Shown piece by piece: positions 41,533-49,345 of a DNA stretch of 64,000 bases. Origin of the DNA: Planctomycetota bacterium (GTDB taxonomy: Bacteria > Planctomycetota > UBA1135 > GCA-002686595). The DNA is taken from assembly GCA_016872795.1 (NCBI GenBank), contig VGYZ01000001.1, positions 1 to 64,000 on the forward strand, in the 5' to 3' direction. Position 1 is the first letter of the stretch; each line of letters opens with the position of its first letter. Made by a program: the position numbers and the translations under genes. Below the pieces are notes generated by a model. It made no database searches. It was not told the origin of the DNA and saw only the letters and a program-made list of their open reading frames with translations.

Positions 41533-42377
41533 GCGCGCAGCCCATGTTGCACGCGCCCTTGGTGCTCGTGACCGGCGGCAAGGGCGGCGTCGGAAAGACG
41601 ACGCTGGCCGCGAGCCTCGCCGTTCAACTGCGCGCACAGGGACTGCGCACGCTGCTGTGCGATCTCGACCTCGGACTCGCCAACCTGCATGTGTTGCTCG
41701 GAATCGAGCCGCTGCACACGATCGAACAGGCCCTCGCGGACGAGTGCGCGCTCAGTGACTGCATCGTGCCGGGTCAGGGCGGCATCGATGTGCTCGTCGG
41801 CAGCAATGGCAGCGCCGCGATGGCCCAGCTCTCGCCCGACATGCGCGCTCGTCTGCTCGAGCAACTCGCCCAGGTCTCCACCGGCTACGACGTCGTGGTG
41901 GGGGACAGCGCCGCTGGGATCGGACCCGATGTGCTCGCGTTCGGTGCGCTCGCGCGCATGGTGCTCGTCGTCACCACGCCCGATCCGAGCGCAGCGGCCG
42001 ATGCCTATGGCCTGGTCAAGGCGCTCGTCGCCGAGAGTGGCGCGCGCGGGCTCGACCTGCCGACGCCGGAGCTGGTGCTCAATCAGGTGTCGGGCGCGCG
42101 CGAGGCCGAGCTCTCCGCTGCGCGGCTCGCGCAGGTGTGCCAGCGCTTCCTGACGCGCTCGCCGCGACTGGCGGGCTGGGTGCCGCGCGCTCCGCGCATC
42201 GCGGAGGCCGCGCGCCGTCGCGTTCCGTTCGCTCTGGCGGGCGGTCCCGCAGGCTCGGGCAGCGGCGAGCGCGAGTGCGTCCAGCGCCTCGCACGCCGGG
42301 TCGTTCTTGGCCTTGGGATGGAAAGCGTTTCCAGCGCCGCGGTCGGAAATCGGGCTCAAGACTGGAGCCTTTCATGA
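41529..42377 (+). CDS. flhG: MinD-like flagellar number regulator FlhG (FleN/YlxH)
   Basis: A 282-residue P-loop ATPase read from GTG at 41529 (the track start is in another gene). It has the deviant Walker A GGKGGVGKTTLAASLA, then LLCDLDLGLANLHVLLGI and GDSAAGIGPDVLAFGALA. FlhG stimulates FlhF GTPase and limits flagellar number; in some bacteria it also restrains FlrA/FleQ. Its gene overlaps both neighbours (GTGA, ATGA). Confidence 0.93.
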   Translation: MSAQPMLHAPLVLVTGGKGGVGKTTLAASLAVQLRAQGLRTLLCDLDLGLANLHVLLGIEPLHTIEQALADECALSDCIVPGQGGIDVLVGSNGSAAMAQLSPDMRARLLEQLAQVSTGYDVVVGDSAAGIGPDVLAFGALARMVLVVTTPDPSAAADAYGLVKALVAESGARGLDLPTPELVLNQVSGAREAELSAARLAQVCQRFLTRSPRLAGWVPRAPRIAEAARRRVPFALAGGPAGSGSGERECVQRLARRVVLGLGMESVSSAAVGNRAQDWSLS

Positions 42378-42619
42378 CCGAAAAGCCCATCACGGCGCAC
42401 CCTCTCGCCGCCGCGTGGACCGCCCTCGGGCGACGCCTCGCGGTCGCGGGAGCGGCCCTCGCCGCCCTGCTCTCGCTTCTCACCGACACGCCCGTGTGGG
42501 TCGCCTCGCTGCGAGGCGCGCTCACATGGTTCGCGATCACCGCAGTGGTGCGCTTGTGCGCTCGCCTGCAGGTCGCGTCGATCGGCCCCGAGCCAGAGCG
42601 GACCGCACGCAAGTCCTGA
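42374..42619 (+). CDS. small two-helix membrane protein between flhG and fliA
   Basis: An 81-residue protein read from ATG at 42374, overlapping the flhG stop (ATGA); it was too short to stand out in the track. Two hydrophobic stretches (about residues 22-40, RLAVAGAALAALLSLLT, and 45-65, WVASLRGALTWFAITAVVRL) predict a hairpin in the membrane. No family is recognised. The coupling implies co-production with FlhG and FliA. Confidence 0.65.
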   Translation: MTEKPITAHPLAAAWTALGRRLAVAGAALAALLSLLTDTPVWVASLRGALTWFAITAVVRLCARLQVASIGPEPERTARKS

Positions 42620-42650
42620 CCATGAACCGAGCGCCTGAGGAAGCCAGCCG

Positions 42651-43391
42651 ATGAGCGACACCGCGACGAATCCGTATGCGGCGGTCGCGTTGGATCGCGA
42701 CAAGCTGATCCTCGATCATGTGCCGCTCGTCAAGCACCTCGCGGGTCGCATGGCCCTCGATCTCCCCGGGGGTCTCGAGCGAGACGACCTCCACGGCTGG
42801 GGCATGGTGGGCCTCGTCAGCGCAGCAGACTCCTTTGAGCCCGGTCGCGGGCTGAGGTTCTCGACCTACGCCTACTCCAAGATCCGCGGTGCGATCCTCG
42901 ACGAGCTGCGGCGCGCGGACTTCCTGCCGCGCGGACGCCGCGAGAAGGTGCGCGAGCTCGACCGCGCCGTCAGCGAGCTTTCCCGTCGCACGGGCTTCGC
43001 GCCCACGCCCGAGGACATCGCCAAGGAGCTCGGCGTCTCGCTCGACGAAGTCGACGAGATCCTGCTGGCGGCGAAGTCAGCCGGACACGCCTCGCTCGAC
43101 TCCGATGTCTCGGATGCGCTCTTCGCGCGCCTGTCCGATCCGGGAACTTCGGACCCGCAGGCGAGCGCCGAGTGGGAAGAGACCAAGGCGCTGCTCGTGC
43201 GCGCCATCGGTGAGCTCTCCTCGCAGGAGCGCACCGTCATCACGCTGTACTACGCCGAGGAGCTGCGTCTGCGCGAGATCGCGGATGTGCTCGGCGTGAC
43301 CGAGTCGCGCGTGAGCCAGATCCACACGCGCGCCCTCTACCGCCTCAATCGCGAGCTTGCGCCGCGACTGGGCTCCGCGGAACAGGAGTAG
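42651..43391 (+). CDS. fliA: RNA polymerase sigma factor for flagellar genes (sigma-28)
   Basis: A 246-residue sigma-70-family protein of the FliA/WhiG group. It shows region 2 (LAGRMALDLPGGLERDDLHGWGMVGLVSAADSFEPGRGLRFSTYAYSKIRGAILDELRRADFLPR), region 3 (GFAPTPEDIAKELGVSLDEV) and region 4 (ERTVITLYYAEELRLREIADVLGVTESRVSQIHTRALYRL). It should read the GCCGATAA promoters before fliD and flgM in this window. A GAGGAAG ribosome binding site lies before ATG at 42651. Confidence 0.96.
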   Translation: MSDTATNPYAAVALDRDKLILDHVPLVKHLAGRMALDLPGGLERDDLHGWGMVGLVSAADSFEPGRGLRFSTYAYSKIRGAILDELRRADFLPRGRREKVRELDRAVSELSRRTGFAPTPEDIAKELGVSLDEVDEILLAAKSAGHASLDSDVSDALFARLSDPGTSDPQASAEWEETKALLVRAIGELSSQERTVITLYYAEELRLREIADVLGVTESRVSQIHTRALYRLNRELAPRLGSAEQE

Positions 43392-43397
43392 GACCCC

Positions 43398-43643
43398 ATG
43401 CACTCGATCATCAAGAAGCAGTTCGTGGAGCTCGACGGCGTCGCCGCACCGGCCGCCGCGAGCGTCGTACCGACCTCCACACCGACCACGCCGCCGGGCG
43501 CCCTTCCGCGCCCCTGTGGCGGAGCGCGCCGCTGCGAAAAGAGCGCGCGTCCGATCACGATCGAGGGCGCGATCCGCGCCATCGAGGTGACCTGCTCCTG
43601 CGGCGAGACCACCCTCATCGAGCTCGAGTTTCCCCATGCGTAA
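43398..43643 (+). CDS. small cysteine-containing protein, unknown
   Basis: An 81-residue protein with a basic N-terminus (MHSIIKKQFVELDG), a Pro/Thr/Ala-rich middle, and four Cys in PRPCGG, ARRCEK and VTCSCGETTLIELEF. The spacing could bind a metal, but no known zinc-ribbon is evident. It follows fliA by 6 bp with AGGAGTAGG upstream and overlaps the next gene by 8 bp, so it belongs to the same transcript. I do not recognise it. Confidence 0.6.
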   Translation: MHSIIKKQFVELDGVAAPAAASVVPTSTPTTPPGALPRPCGGARRCEKSARPITIEGAIRAIEVTCSCGETTLIELEFPHA

Positions 43644-44250
43644 CGCCATGAACATCCGCAGCGCGCTCATGTCCCTTGCCCTGCTCGCCTCGGCCTGCGC
43701 CAGCTCGGGCACCAAGCCGGTGCCGCCGTCGGGCACGCCCGATGGAAGTGCGTCGGCGGATGCGGGCACCTCGACCTGGCAGGGCCAAAACCGGCTCTAC
43801 GCGCGCGACGGCAGCGTCATCGGCGCCGACGCGGGCAGCTCGCCAGAAACTCCGACCGCGACGCAACACGGCGTGGCGGACCGCCAGCTCGGCCCGAGCG
43901 AAGGCGGTCGCATGTACATCCTCGAGCTGTACCAGAAGGCCATCGACGAGCGCGACGCGCTCGAGATCGAGGTGCGTTCGGTCCAGTCCGAGCTCGAGCG
44001 TGCGCGCGCCGCGGCCGCCAAAGCCGAGAACGAGCAGATGGGCAACGCGGGCCGCATCAGCGCGCTCGAGGAAGAGAATCGGCGCCTGCTCGCGGAGAAT
44101 GTCGAGCTGGCGGCACGCCTCACCACGGCCCAGATTCGCCGCCTGCAGGCAGAGAAGTTGCTGCTCGAAGCGCGCATTGCGGAACTGAGCGTCGGCAGCG
44201 TGACAAACGAGGCTTCCGCATCCACCGTCGCGACGCAGGACAAGCCGTGA
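43636..44250 (+). CDS. coiled-coil lipoprotein, unknown
   Basis: A 204-residue protein with a lipoprotein signal ending LALLASAC (lipobox; Cys near residue 21). A disordered Ser/Gly/Pro region (about 25-85) is followed by a long coiled coil (about 90-190, YQKAIDERDALEIEVRSVQSELERARAAAAKAENEQ). ATG at 43636 or 43648 could be the start; the second avoids overlap with the preceding gene. It may be a periplasmic or outer-membrane spacer. It overlaps the next lipoprotein gene (GTGA). Confidence 0.7.
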   Translation: MRNAMNIRSALMSLALLASACASSGTKPVPPSGTPDGSASADAGTSTWQGQNRLYARDGSVIGADAGSSPETPTATQHGVADRQLGPSEGGRMYILELYQKAIDERDALEIEVRSVQSELERARAAAAKAENEQMGNAGRISALEEENRRLLAENVELAARLTTAQIRRLQAEKLLLEARIAELSVGSVTNEASASTVATQDKP

Positions 44251-44873
44251 AGCTCGCGCTCACGCTGTCGCTCGCCGCGCTCGTCGCGAGCTGCCAATCG
44301 AGCGGCTCGACGCCGGAGCTCCTGCCCACGCTCGCGCGCTCGCGCGCGGCTCGGGATCTGGGTGGCTACTCGCTTGGCCGCGTCGGTCTCCTGCCGCTCT
44401 TGGGTTCCGTGGGCGACGAAGCAGCCACACTGCAAGCCGCGCTCGGCTTCGAGCTCACGCGCCAGATGCCGTTCGAGGTGGTGACGCTCGACGCCGCGGA
44501 TCTCGCGGAGCTGCGGCTCGACCAGCCACACGCCCGCGGCCGCTACACGCCGCAGACGATCCTCGCCATTGCGCACCGCTTCCGCCTCGACGGCCTGATC
44601 GTAGGCACCGTCACGCACTTCGAGCCTTTTGCACCGCAGTCGCTCGGGCTCGGCCTCGAGCTCGTCGCCGTCGACACCGGACTGGTGGTGTGGTCCTCGA
44701 AGATCGACATCGACATGTCGGAGGTCCGTGTGCACGACGCGCTCGAGGCCTACCAGGCCGCCCGCACCGCCGGCGGTGATACGGCCGATGACCTGTCCGT
44801 CCTGATGCTCTCGCCGACCAGCCTGATGCGCTTTGCCGCCAGCGAGATGGCGCGCACGTTCGAAGCCAACTGA
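44247..44873 (+). CDS. lipoprotein with CsgG/LpoB-like fold pattern, unknown
   Basis: A 208-residue protein read from GTG at 44247 (GTGA overlap). The lipobox is ALVASC (Cys near residue 16). The mature part alternates strand and helix (YSLGRVGLLPLLGSVGDEAATLQAALGFELTRQMPFEVVTLDAADLAEL; DGLIVGTVTHFEP; ELVAVDTGLVVWSSKIDIDMS), the pattern of LpoB/CsgG-type lipoproteins. Flagellar FlgO/FlgP/FlgT lipoproteins of the outer membrane are also loosely similar in plan. It is the last gene of the fliA operon. Function is not established; a role at the outer membrane around the flagellum is plausible. Confidence 0.65.
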   Translation: MKLALTLSLAALVASCQSSGSTPELLPTLARSRAARDLGGYSLGRVGLLPLLGSVGDEAATLQAALGFELTRQMPFEVVTLDAADLAELRLDQPHARGRYTPQTILAIAHRFRLDGLIVGTVTHFEPFAPQSLGLGLELVAVDTGLVVWSSKIDIDMSEVRVHDALEAYQAARTAGGDTADDLSVLMLSPTSLMRFAASEMARTFEAN

Positions 44874-45164
44874 GGGACGGCCGTCCGAGAGAGTCGAGGC
44901 GACGAGTCCAGCTTCGCGCCCGTCCCTCGTCGAGACCGGTCTGGCTTCGCAAGGACGCGAGTCGGCCACGGCGCGCAGGCGCGGCCAACTTCGATGCGAC
45001 GCGTCGCCCGTGCGGGGCTGTACTGGCGAGCTTCAGCGCCCGTCGTGCTCGCAAGAGCGTGCGCCGCGGGGGACCAGCGCTGGAAGAACGCGAGAGCCCG
45101 CGACCAGCGCTGGTCGCGGGCTCTCGCCGTCGCGGACTCGCCCCTCGCGAGTCCGTGGACGATG
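44874..45164. other. convergent intergenic region (291 bp) between lipoprotein gene and flgM
   Basis: No coding frame is supported. It contains the partial motif ACCAGCGCTGG at about 45073, the same core as the centre of the perfect palindrome at 45090-45127, and a second hairpin at 45133-45155. Confidence 0.5.
45090..45127. terminator. perfect 38-bp palindrome between convergent operons, probable bidirectional terminator
   Basis: Two 19-base arms (GCGAGAGCCCGCGACCAGC and its exact complement) meet with no spacer. A second stem of 8 bp (CGGACTCG/CGAGTCCG, 7-nt loop) lies at 45133-45155, 9 bp before the flgM stop. The double-hairpin structure fits transcription stops on both strands, but no U-tract is seen. 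The exact symmetry is also what a dimeric protein site would have. Confidence 0.6.
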
Positions 45165-45668
45165 CTAGTTGCCGCCGAGCATGCGGCGCGCGGCGCGCTC
45201 GATCCGCTCAGGATCGTTCAGCTTGCCCTCGAGATACAGGGCCCGCAACTCGGCCACGCGCGCGGCGCGGTCTTCCTCGCCTTGGGCGAGGCGGGCTTCG
45301 ACGGCGCGGGCGAGCGTCTCGCTCTTCGACGAGATCTCGATGCGGTCGCTGTCGGGGGACGCCTGCGTCGCCTCGCGGCGCGCGTCGAGCTTGGCGCGAT
45401 GCTCCTCGCGAGCTTCGAACACGGCCGACTGGCCGGCGAGCTCGGGGTGGTTCGCGGTGTGGTTCTTGCGGAGGTTCCCGAGGCGCTCCTGACGGCGCTC
45501 GCGGAAGGCGTCGCGCGCTTCCTTGACTCGAGCGGCGTCGGCCTTGGGGTCGGCGCTCGAATCCGGGGTACCGCTCGCGCTCGGTTCCACGATGTCGCGA
45601 GCCTTGCGCGTCGGATCGAAGCGCAGGGCCGGGTTCTGACCGTCGGGCGAATTGGGTTGGATGTTCAT
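45165..45668 (-). CDS. flgM: FlgM-like anti-sigma-28 factor with long N-terminal extension
   Basis: A 167-residue protein read from ATG at 45668 (GGAG eight bases upstream). The C-terminal half follows FlgM: SDRIEISSKSETLARAV, then ARVAELRALYLEGKLNDPERIERAARRMLGGN, matching the family pattern (D.VEISS...RV..LR..I..G.Y..DPE.IA..ML). FlgM binds FliA until it is exported through the finished hook. Normal FlgMs are 90-105 residues; here about 65 additional charged residues (VKEARDAFRERRQERLGNLRKN) precede the domain. It converges on the fliA operon and has two FliA-type promoters of its own, the usual feedback loop. Confidence 0.78.
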   Translation of the reverse strand: MNIQPNSPDGQNPALRFDPTRKARDIVEPSASGTPDSSADPKADAARVKEARDAFRERRQERLGNLRKNHTANHPELAGQSAVFEAREEHRAKLDARREATQASPDSDRIEISSKSETLARAVEARLAQGEEDRAARVAELRALYLEGKLNDPERIERAARRMLGGN

Positions 45669-45710
45669 GGTGCATCTCCGACGCGGACATCGGGCAGGCG
45701 TCGCACGTCC

Positions 45711-45738
45711 TTATCGGCCGTTGCGGTGGAACCTGTGA
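45711..45738 (-). promoter_or_regulatory. FliA (sigma-28) promoter of flgM, proximal
   Basis: On the minus strand, GCCGATAA (exact, 45718-45711) is preceded 16 bases upstream by TCAC. The -10 is identical to that of fliD and the spacing is the same. It lies 43 bp before the flgM ATG. Confidence 0.8.
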
Positions 45739-45803
45739 GTTTTTTCCGGGTGGTGGGGGTGTTCTCGGAGCCGGGCCTGCGGACGGGCCTGTGGCTCGGG
45801 CAG

Positions 45804-45830
45804 TTATCGGACGGACGGCGCTTGTCTTGA
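45804..45830 (-). promoter_or_regulatory. FliA-like promoter of flgM, distal
   Basis: On the minus strand, TCCGATAA (7 of 8 bases) is preceded by TCAA at 15 bases. It lies about 93 bp upstream of the proximal promoter, giving a tandem arrangement. Confidence 0.55.
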
Positions 45831-45936
45831 GCCCCGCTCTGGAACTTGTGCTCGGCGCGCAAGTCCGTTTCCCGCCAAGGACTTGCGGCTTTTCAACCTT
45901 GCCGGATCGGGGCTGGGAAGCGCAACATGGCCGCGC

Positions 45937-48222
45937 ATGCACGCTCTGGCGCTCTCGGGGCTCCTCGCGCTGCCCCTGGCGGGGGTGCGGAGCGACCCGT
46001 CGCCGCAGGCGCCGCGCGGCGCCGCGCTCGAGCTGCTCGGCAACCGTGTGGACTACCAGATCGATGCGCGCGTCGACACCGCGACGATGACCCTCGAGGG
46101 GCGCGAGCGCGTGCGCTTCACGAATCGCACGGCGGTGGCGACGGACGAGCTGTGGCTGCACCTGTATTGGAATGCGTTTTCGAGCAACCGCTCGACGCAC
46201 CTCGTCGAGTCGGGCGGCAAGCTGCGCGGCGTCGAGATCGACTCGGGCTGGGGCTGGCAGCGCGTCACGGCGCTGCGTGCGCTCGACGCGGACCTGCTCG
46301 GCGCGCTCACGATCGAGACGCCCGACGACGAGAACGCGGACGACCGCACGGTGGTGCGCTGCCGGCTGCCGCGCGCCATCGCGCCGGGCGAGACGCTCGA
46401 GATCGAGCTCGGATGGAGCGCGAAGATTCCGCGCGTCCGCCGCCGCACCGGCCACAAGGGCGACTTCCTGTTCATGGCCCAGTGGTTTCCCAAGCTCGGC
46501 GTGTTCGAGGGCGAGCGCGGCTGGAACTGCCACCAGTTCCATGCGTCGACGGAGTTCTTCAGCGACTGGGGAACCTACGACATCACGCTCGACCTGCCTG
46601 CGGAGTACGAGGGCAAGATCGCGGCCACCGGCGTGCTCGCCGAGCCCGCGACGCGCGCGGACGGACGCGTGCGGGCGCGCTTCGTGGCGCCTTCGCTGAC
46701 CGATCGCGAGCGTCTCGATGCGACCGGGCGCGTGCCGTGGGTGCACGACTTCGCGTGGAGCGCGGATCCCGACTTCAAGCCGCGCACGCGCACATTCCAC
46801 TTCGACGAGTGGCGCTCGCGCTTCGACACCGAGGTGGCGTTCGTGCAGGGTGCGCTCGGCGCGGACAAGAACCTGCGCCTGCGCGATGTCGAGGTGACGG
46901 TGCTCGTCCAGCCCGAGCGCGAGCGCCAGTGGGAACGCCACTACGAGGCGACCTGCGCCGCGCTGTTCTTCTACGGCCTGTGGTTCGGCGAATATCCGCT
47001 GAGCCACATCACCGTCGTCGATCCGGCCTGGGGCGCGAGCGCGGCGGGCGGCATGGAGTATCCGGCGCTCTTCACCGCCGGTACGCGGCTCTTCGCCACG
47101 CCCTCGATGCACACGCCCGAGGGCGTCGTCGTGCACGAGGCAGGTCACCAATTCTGGTACGGACTCGTCGGCAACAACGAGTTCGAGTCGGGCTGGCTCG
47201 ACGAGGGCTTCAATTCGTTCTCGGACTCCGAGACCCTCTCGCGCGCCTTCGGCAACTCGCTGGCGGCGACATGGTACTCGAGCCTGCCCGTCGAGCGCGT
47301 GGCGCCGGTGCCCGGAATCGGCGCTGCGGGCGTCGCGGCGGCGCTCTCGGCCCGTCGCATCCCGCTGCCGTGGGTCGACTGGGAGCTCCAGCCGCTCGCC
47401 ACGGGCGGTGGCGTCGAGTGGTGGCGCGACCAACCGCTGTTGGGCTTCACGCGCGCGCGCAGCGATCCACGCGCGAACGACCGCACCCGCGCGCTGACGG
47501 ATCCCGCGCGCGATCCGATCGACACGCTCGGCTTCCGGCACCTCGACCAGCGCTCCTACGCGCAAAACAGCTATCCGCGCACGGCCGTCGCGCTGCGCAC
47601 GCTCTCGGGCCTCGTCGGGCGCGAGCGCTTCGTGCAAGGCATGCGGCACTACGCGGAGAAGTGGCGCTATCGCCATCCCAAACCGCAGGACTTCTTCGAC
47701 ACATTCTCCGCCGGAGCTGGCGTCGATGTGCGCTGGTTCTTCGAGGAAGTCTTCCGCGGAACGGGCACGCTCGACTGGAGCGTGTCGGTCGAGCAGCGGC
47801 GCGAGCAGGACGCGCGCGGATTCGCGCAGGCGGACGCGCTGGCCGAGTGGAGCGAGCGGCCCAAGGTCGAGCGCGCCAAGGGCGAGCAGGCGCCGTGGCG
47901 CACGACCGTCATGCTGCTGCGGCGCGGCGAGCTCCGCTTGCCCGTCGAGGTCGAGCTCGTGTTCGACGACGGCACGCGCGAGCGGCACGAGTGGACGCGC
48001 GAGGCGCAGGGCGAGCGGCGCTGGTGGAAGCTCGAGCTCTCGGGTGCGCGCAAGCTCGTCTCGGCGCGCATCGATCCGGAGCGTCGCTACCAGCTCGATC
48101 TCGACCGTTCGAACGACGCGTGGCACCACGAGGAAGACGAGCTCGCGCCGTTGCGCTGGAGCGAGCGCGCGTTCGCGCACTGGCTGTCGCTGCTCTTCTG
48201 GCAAGCGGGGATCGGCGGATGA
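45937..48222 (+). CDS. secreted M1-family aminopeptidase
   Basis: A 761-residue protein read from ATG at 45937, where the signal peptide MHALALSGLLALPLAGVRS begins; the track uses a TTG 18 codons earlier. The catalytic site is complete: GGMEYPALF (GAMEN-type motif) near residue 372, HEAGHQFWYG near residue 400, and the third zinc ligand in WLDEGFNSF exactly 18 residues on (HEXXH-x18-E). It is a zinc aminopeptidase acting outside the cytoplasm. The C-terminus ends near a membrane protein gene that overlaps it (ATGA). Confidence 0.92.
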   Translation: MHALALSGLLALPLAGVRSDPSPQAPRGAALELLGNRVDYQIDARVDTATMTLEGRERVRFTNRTAVATDELWLHLYWNAFSSNRSTHLVESGGKLRGVEIDSGWGWQRVTALRALDADLLGALTIETPDDENADDRTVVRCRLPRAIAPGETLEIELGWSAKIPRVRRRTGHKGDFLFMAQWFPKLGVFEGERGWNCHQFHASTEFFSDWGTYDITLDLPAEYEGKIAATGVLAEPATRADGRVRARFVAPSLTDRERLDATGRVPWVHDFAWSADPDFKPRTRTFHFDEWRSRFDTEVAFVQGALGADKNLRLRDVEVTVLVQPERERQWERHYEATCAALFFYGLWFGEYPLSHITVVDPAWGASAAGGMEYPALFTAGTRLFATPSMHTPEGVVVHEAGHQFWYGLVGNNEFESGWLDEGFNSFSDSETLSRAFGNSLAATWYSSLPVERVAPVPGIGAAGVAAALSARRIPLPWVDWELQPLATGGGVEWWRDQPLLGFTRARSDPRANDRTRALTDPARDPIDTLGFRHLDQRSYAQNSYPRTAVALRTLSGLVGRERFVQGMRHYAEKWRYRHPKPQDFFDTFSAGAGVDVRWFFEEVFRGTGTLDWSVSVEQRREQDARGFAQADALAEWSERPKVERAKGEQAPWRTTVMLLRRGELRLPVEVELVFDDGTRERHEWTREAQGERRWWKLELSGARKLVSARIDPERRYQLDLDRSNDAWHHEEDELAPLRWSERAFAHWLSLLFWQAGIGG

Positions 48223-49268
48223 ACGGCTTTCAGGATCCCCGCGACCAGGATCCGCGCGAGCCCGAGCTGCCGCGCTGGATCTTCCTGCACGCCCTGCGAG
48301 TCACGATCGGGCGCACGCCGGTGTGGCTCGTCTCGGCCTCGTTCGTCGCGCTGCTCGCGCTGGCGCAGGCCTTGCCGTGGCTCGCGTGGTTCGATCGCGC
48401 GATCGGACCCGGCTACGCGCCCGGCGAGCTGCTCGTCGAGTTGCACGAGGACTTCCGTTTCGACCAGCGCGCCTCGAAGGCCGCGCTCGACGCCTCGACG
48501 CAGGCCGCGGGCGGCGCGCTCGCGTTGCTCGCCATGCTAATCGGCGTCTTCAGCGCCGGCGGCTGGCTGCAGGTGTTCCTCGAGCGCACCGAGGGCGAGA
48601 GCGTGCGCAAGTTCTTCTACGGAGGAGCGCGCTTCTTCTTGCGCTTCGCGCGCGTGCTCGTCGTCACGCTCGCCGTGTTGTCCTTGCTGCGCTGGGTCCT
48701 GCACGGTTGGCCGTGGGAGTGGCTCGTGCTCAAGACGCTGTGCGGGCTCGAGAAGCCGGACCTCGAGCTGTTCGAGAGCGAGCGTCATGCGCGCGCCGTC
48801 GAGCTCTCGCAGGCGGGGCTGCACGCGCTGGGATTTGCGCTCGTGATGGCGTGGGCCGACTTCACGCGCACGCGTCTCGCGTTCCATGGCACGCGCTCGG
48901 CGGTGTGGGCTGGACTGTGCACCGCGTGGGCCATGCTGCGCCATCCGATTCGCATGCTGCGGCCGCTGGCGCTGCTCTTCGCGATCGAGAGCGCGGTGCT
49001 CGCCGCAGGCTGGCTCGCCGTCGCGCAGCTCGAGGGCCTGTTCGGCCCGGATTCGACACGCTGGAGCGTGTTCGCGCTGCTTGCCGTCACGCTCGGCGTG
49101 CACCTCGGTCGCACGATCGTGCGCGGCGCGCGCTACTCGGCCTGCGTGCTCGCCACGCGCGATGTCGTGCGCCCCCTGAGCCGCCCCGACCCGTGGAAGC
49201 GCTCGATCGGCGGGCCCGGCGGGCCGCGCTATCCCATCGACGGCGACGAGTACACGGTCTCGATGTAG
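48219..49268 (+). CDS. multi-span membrane protein coupled to the M1 peptidase
   Basis: A 349-residue protein read from ATG at 48219, overlapping the peptidase stop. About six hydrophobic segments are seen: TPVWLVSASFVALLALAQALPW, GGALALLAMLIGVFSAGGWL, FARVLVVTLAVLSLLRWVL, GLHALGFALVMAWADF, LRPLALLFAIESAVLAAGWLAVAQL and WSVFALLAVTLGVHLGRTIV. The soluble tail is SIGGPGGPRYPIDGDEYTVSM. No transporter motif is recognised. Translational coupling suggests a partner of the aminopeptidase. Confidence 0.8.
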   Translation: MNGFQDPRDQDPREPELPRWIFLHALRVTIGRTPVWLVSASFVALLALAQALPWLAWFDRAIGPGYAPGELLVELHEDFRFDQRASKAALDASTQAAGGALALLAMLIGVFSAGGWLQVFLERTEGESVRKFFYGGARFFLRFARVLVVTLAVLSLLRWVLHGWPWEWLVLKTLCGLEKPDLELFESERHARAVELSQAGLHALGFALVMAWADFTRTRLAFHGTRSAVWAGLCTAWAMLRHPIRMLRPLALLFAIESAVLAAGWLAVAQLEGLFGPDSTRWSVFALLAVTLGVHLGRTIVRGARYSACVLATRDVVRPLSRPDPWKRSIGGPGGPRYPIDGDEYTVSM

Positions 49269-49345
49269 CGCCGCGGACAAGGGCGTCGCCCGCCGATGCA
49301 GGACACGCGGGTGGGCGGCGGATGGCGGCCGGCGCTCGGGAGCGC

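Noticed and set aside
42622-42654. 10-codon ORF (MNRAPEEASR) whose TGA overlaps the fliA ATG
   Set aside because: It could be a translational leader, but it has no ribosome binding site of its own and such short frames are common by chance; the GAGGAAG inside it serves fliA.
45883-45936. TTG start for the M1 peptidase (track)
   Set aside because: AAGGA lies only two bases before it and the signal peptide begins properly at ATG 45937.
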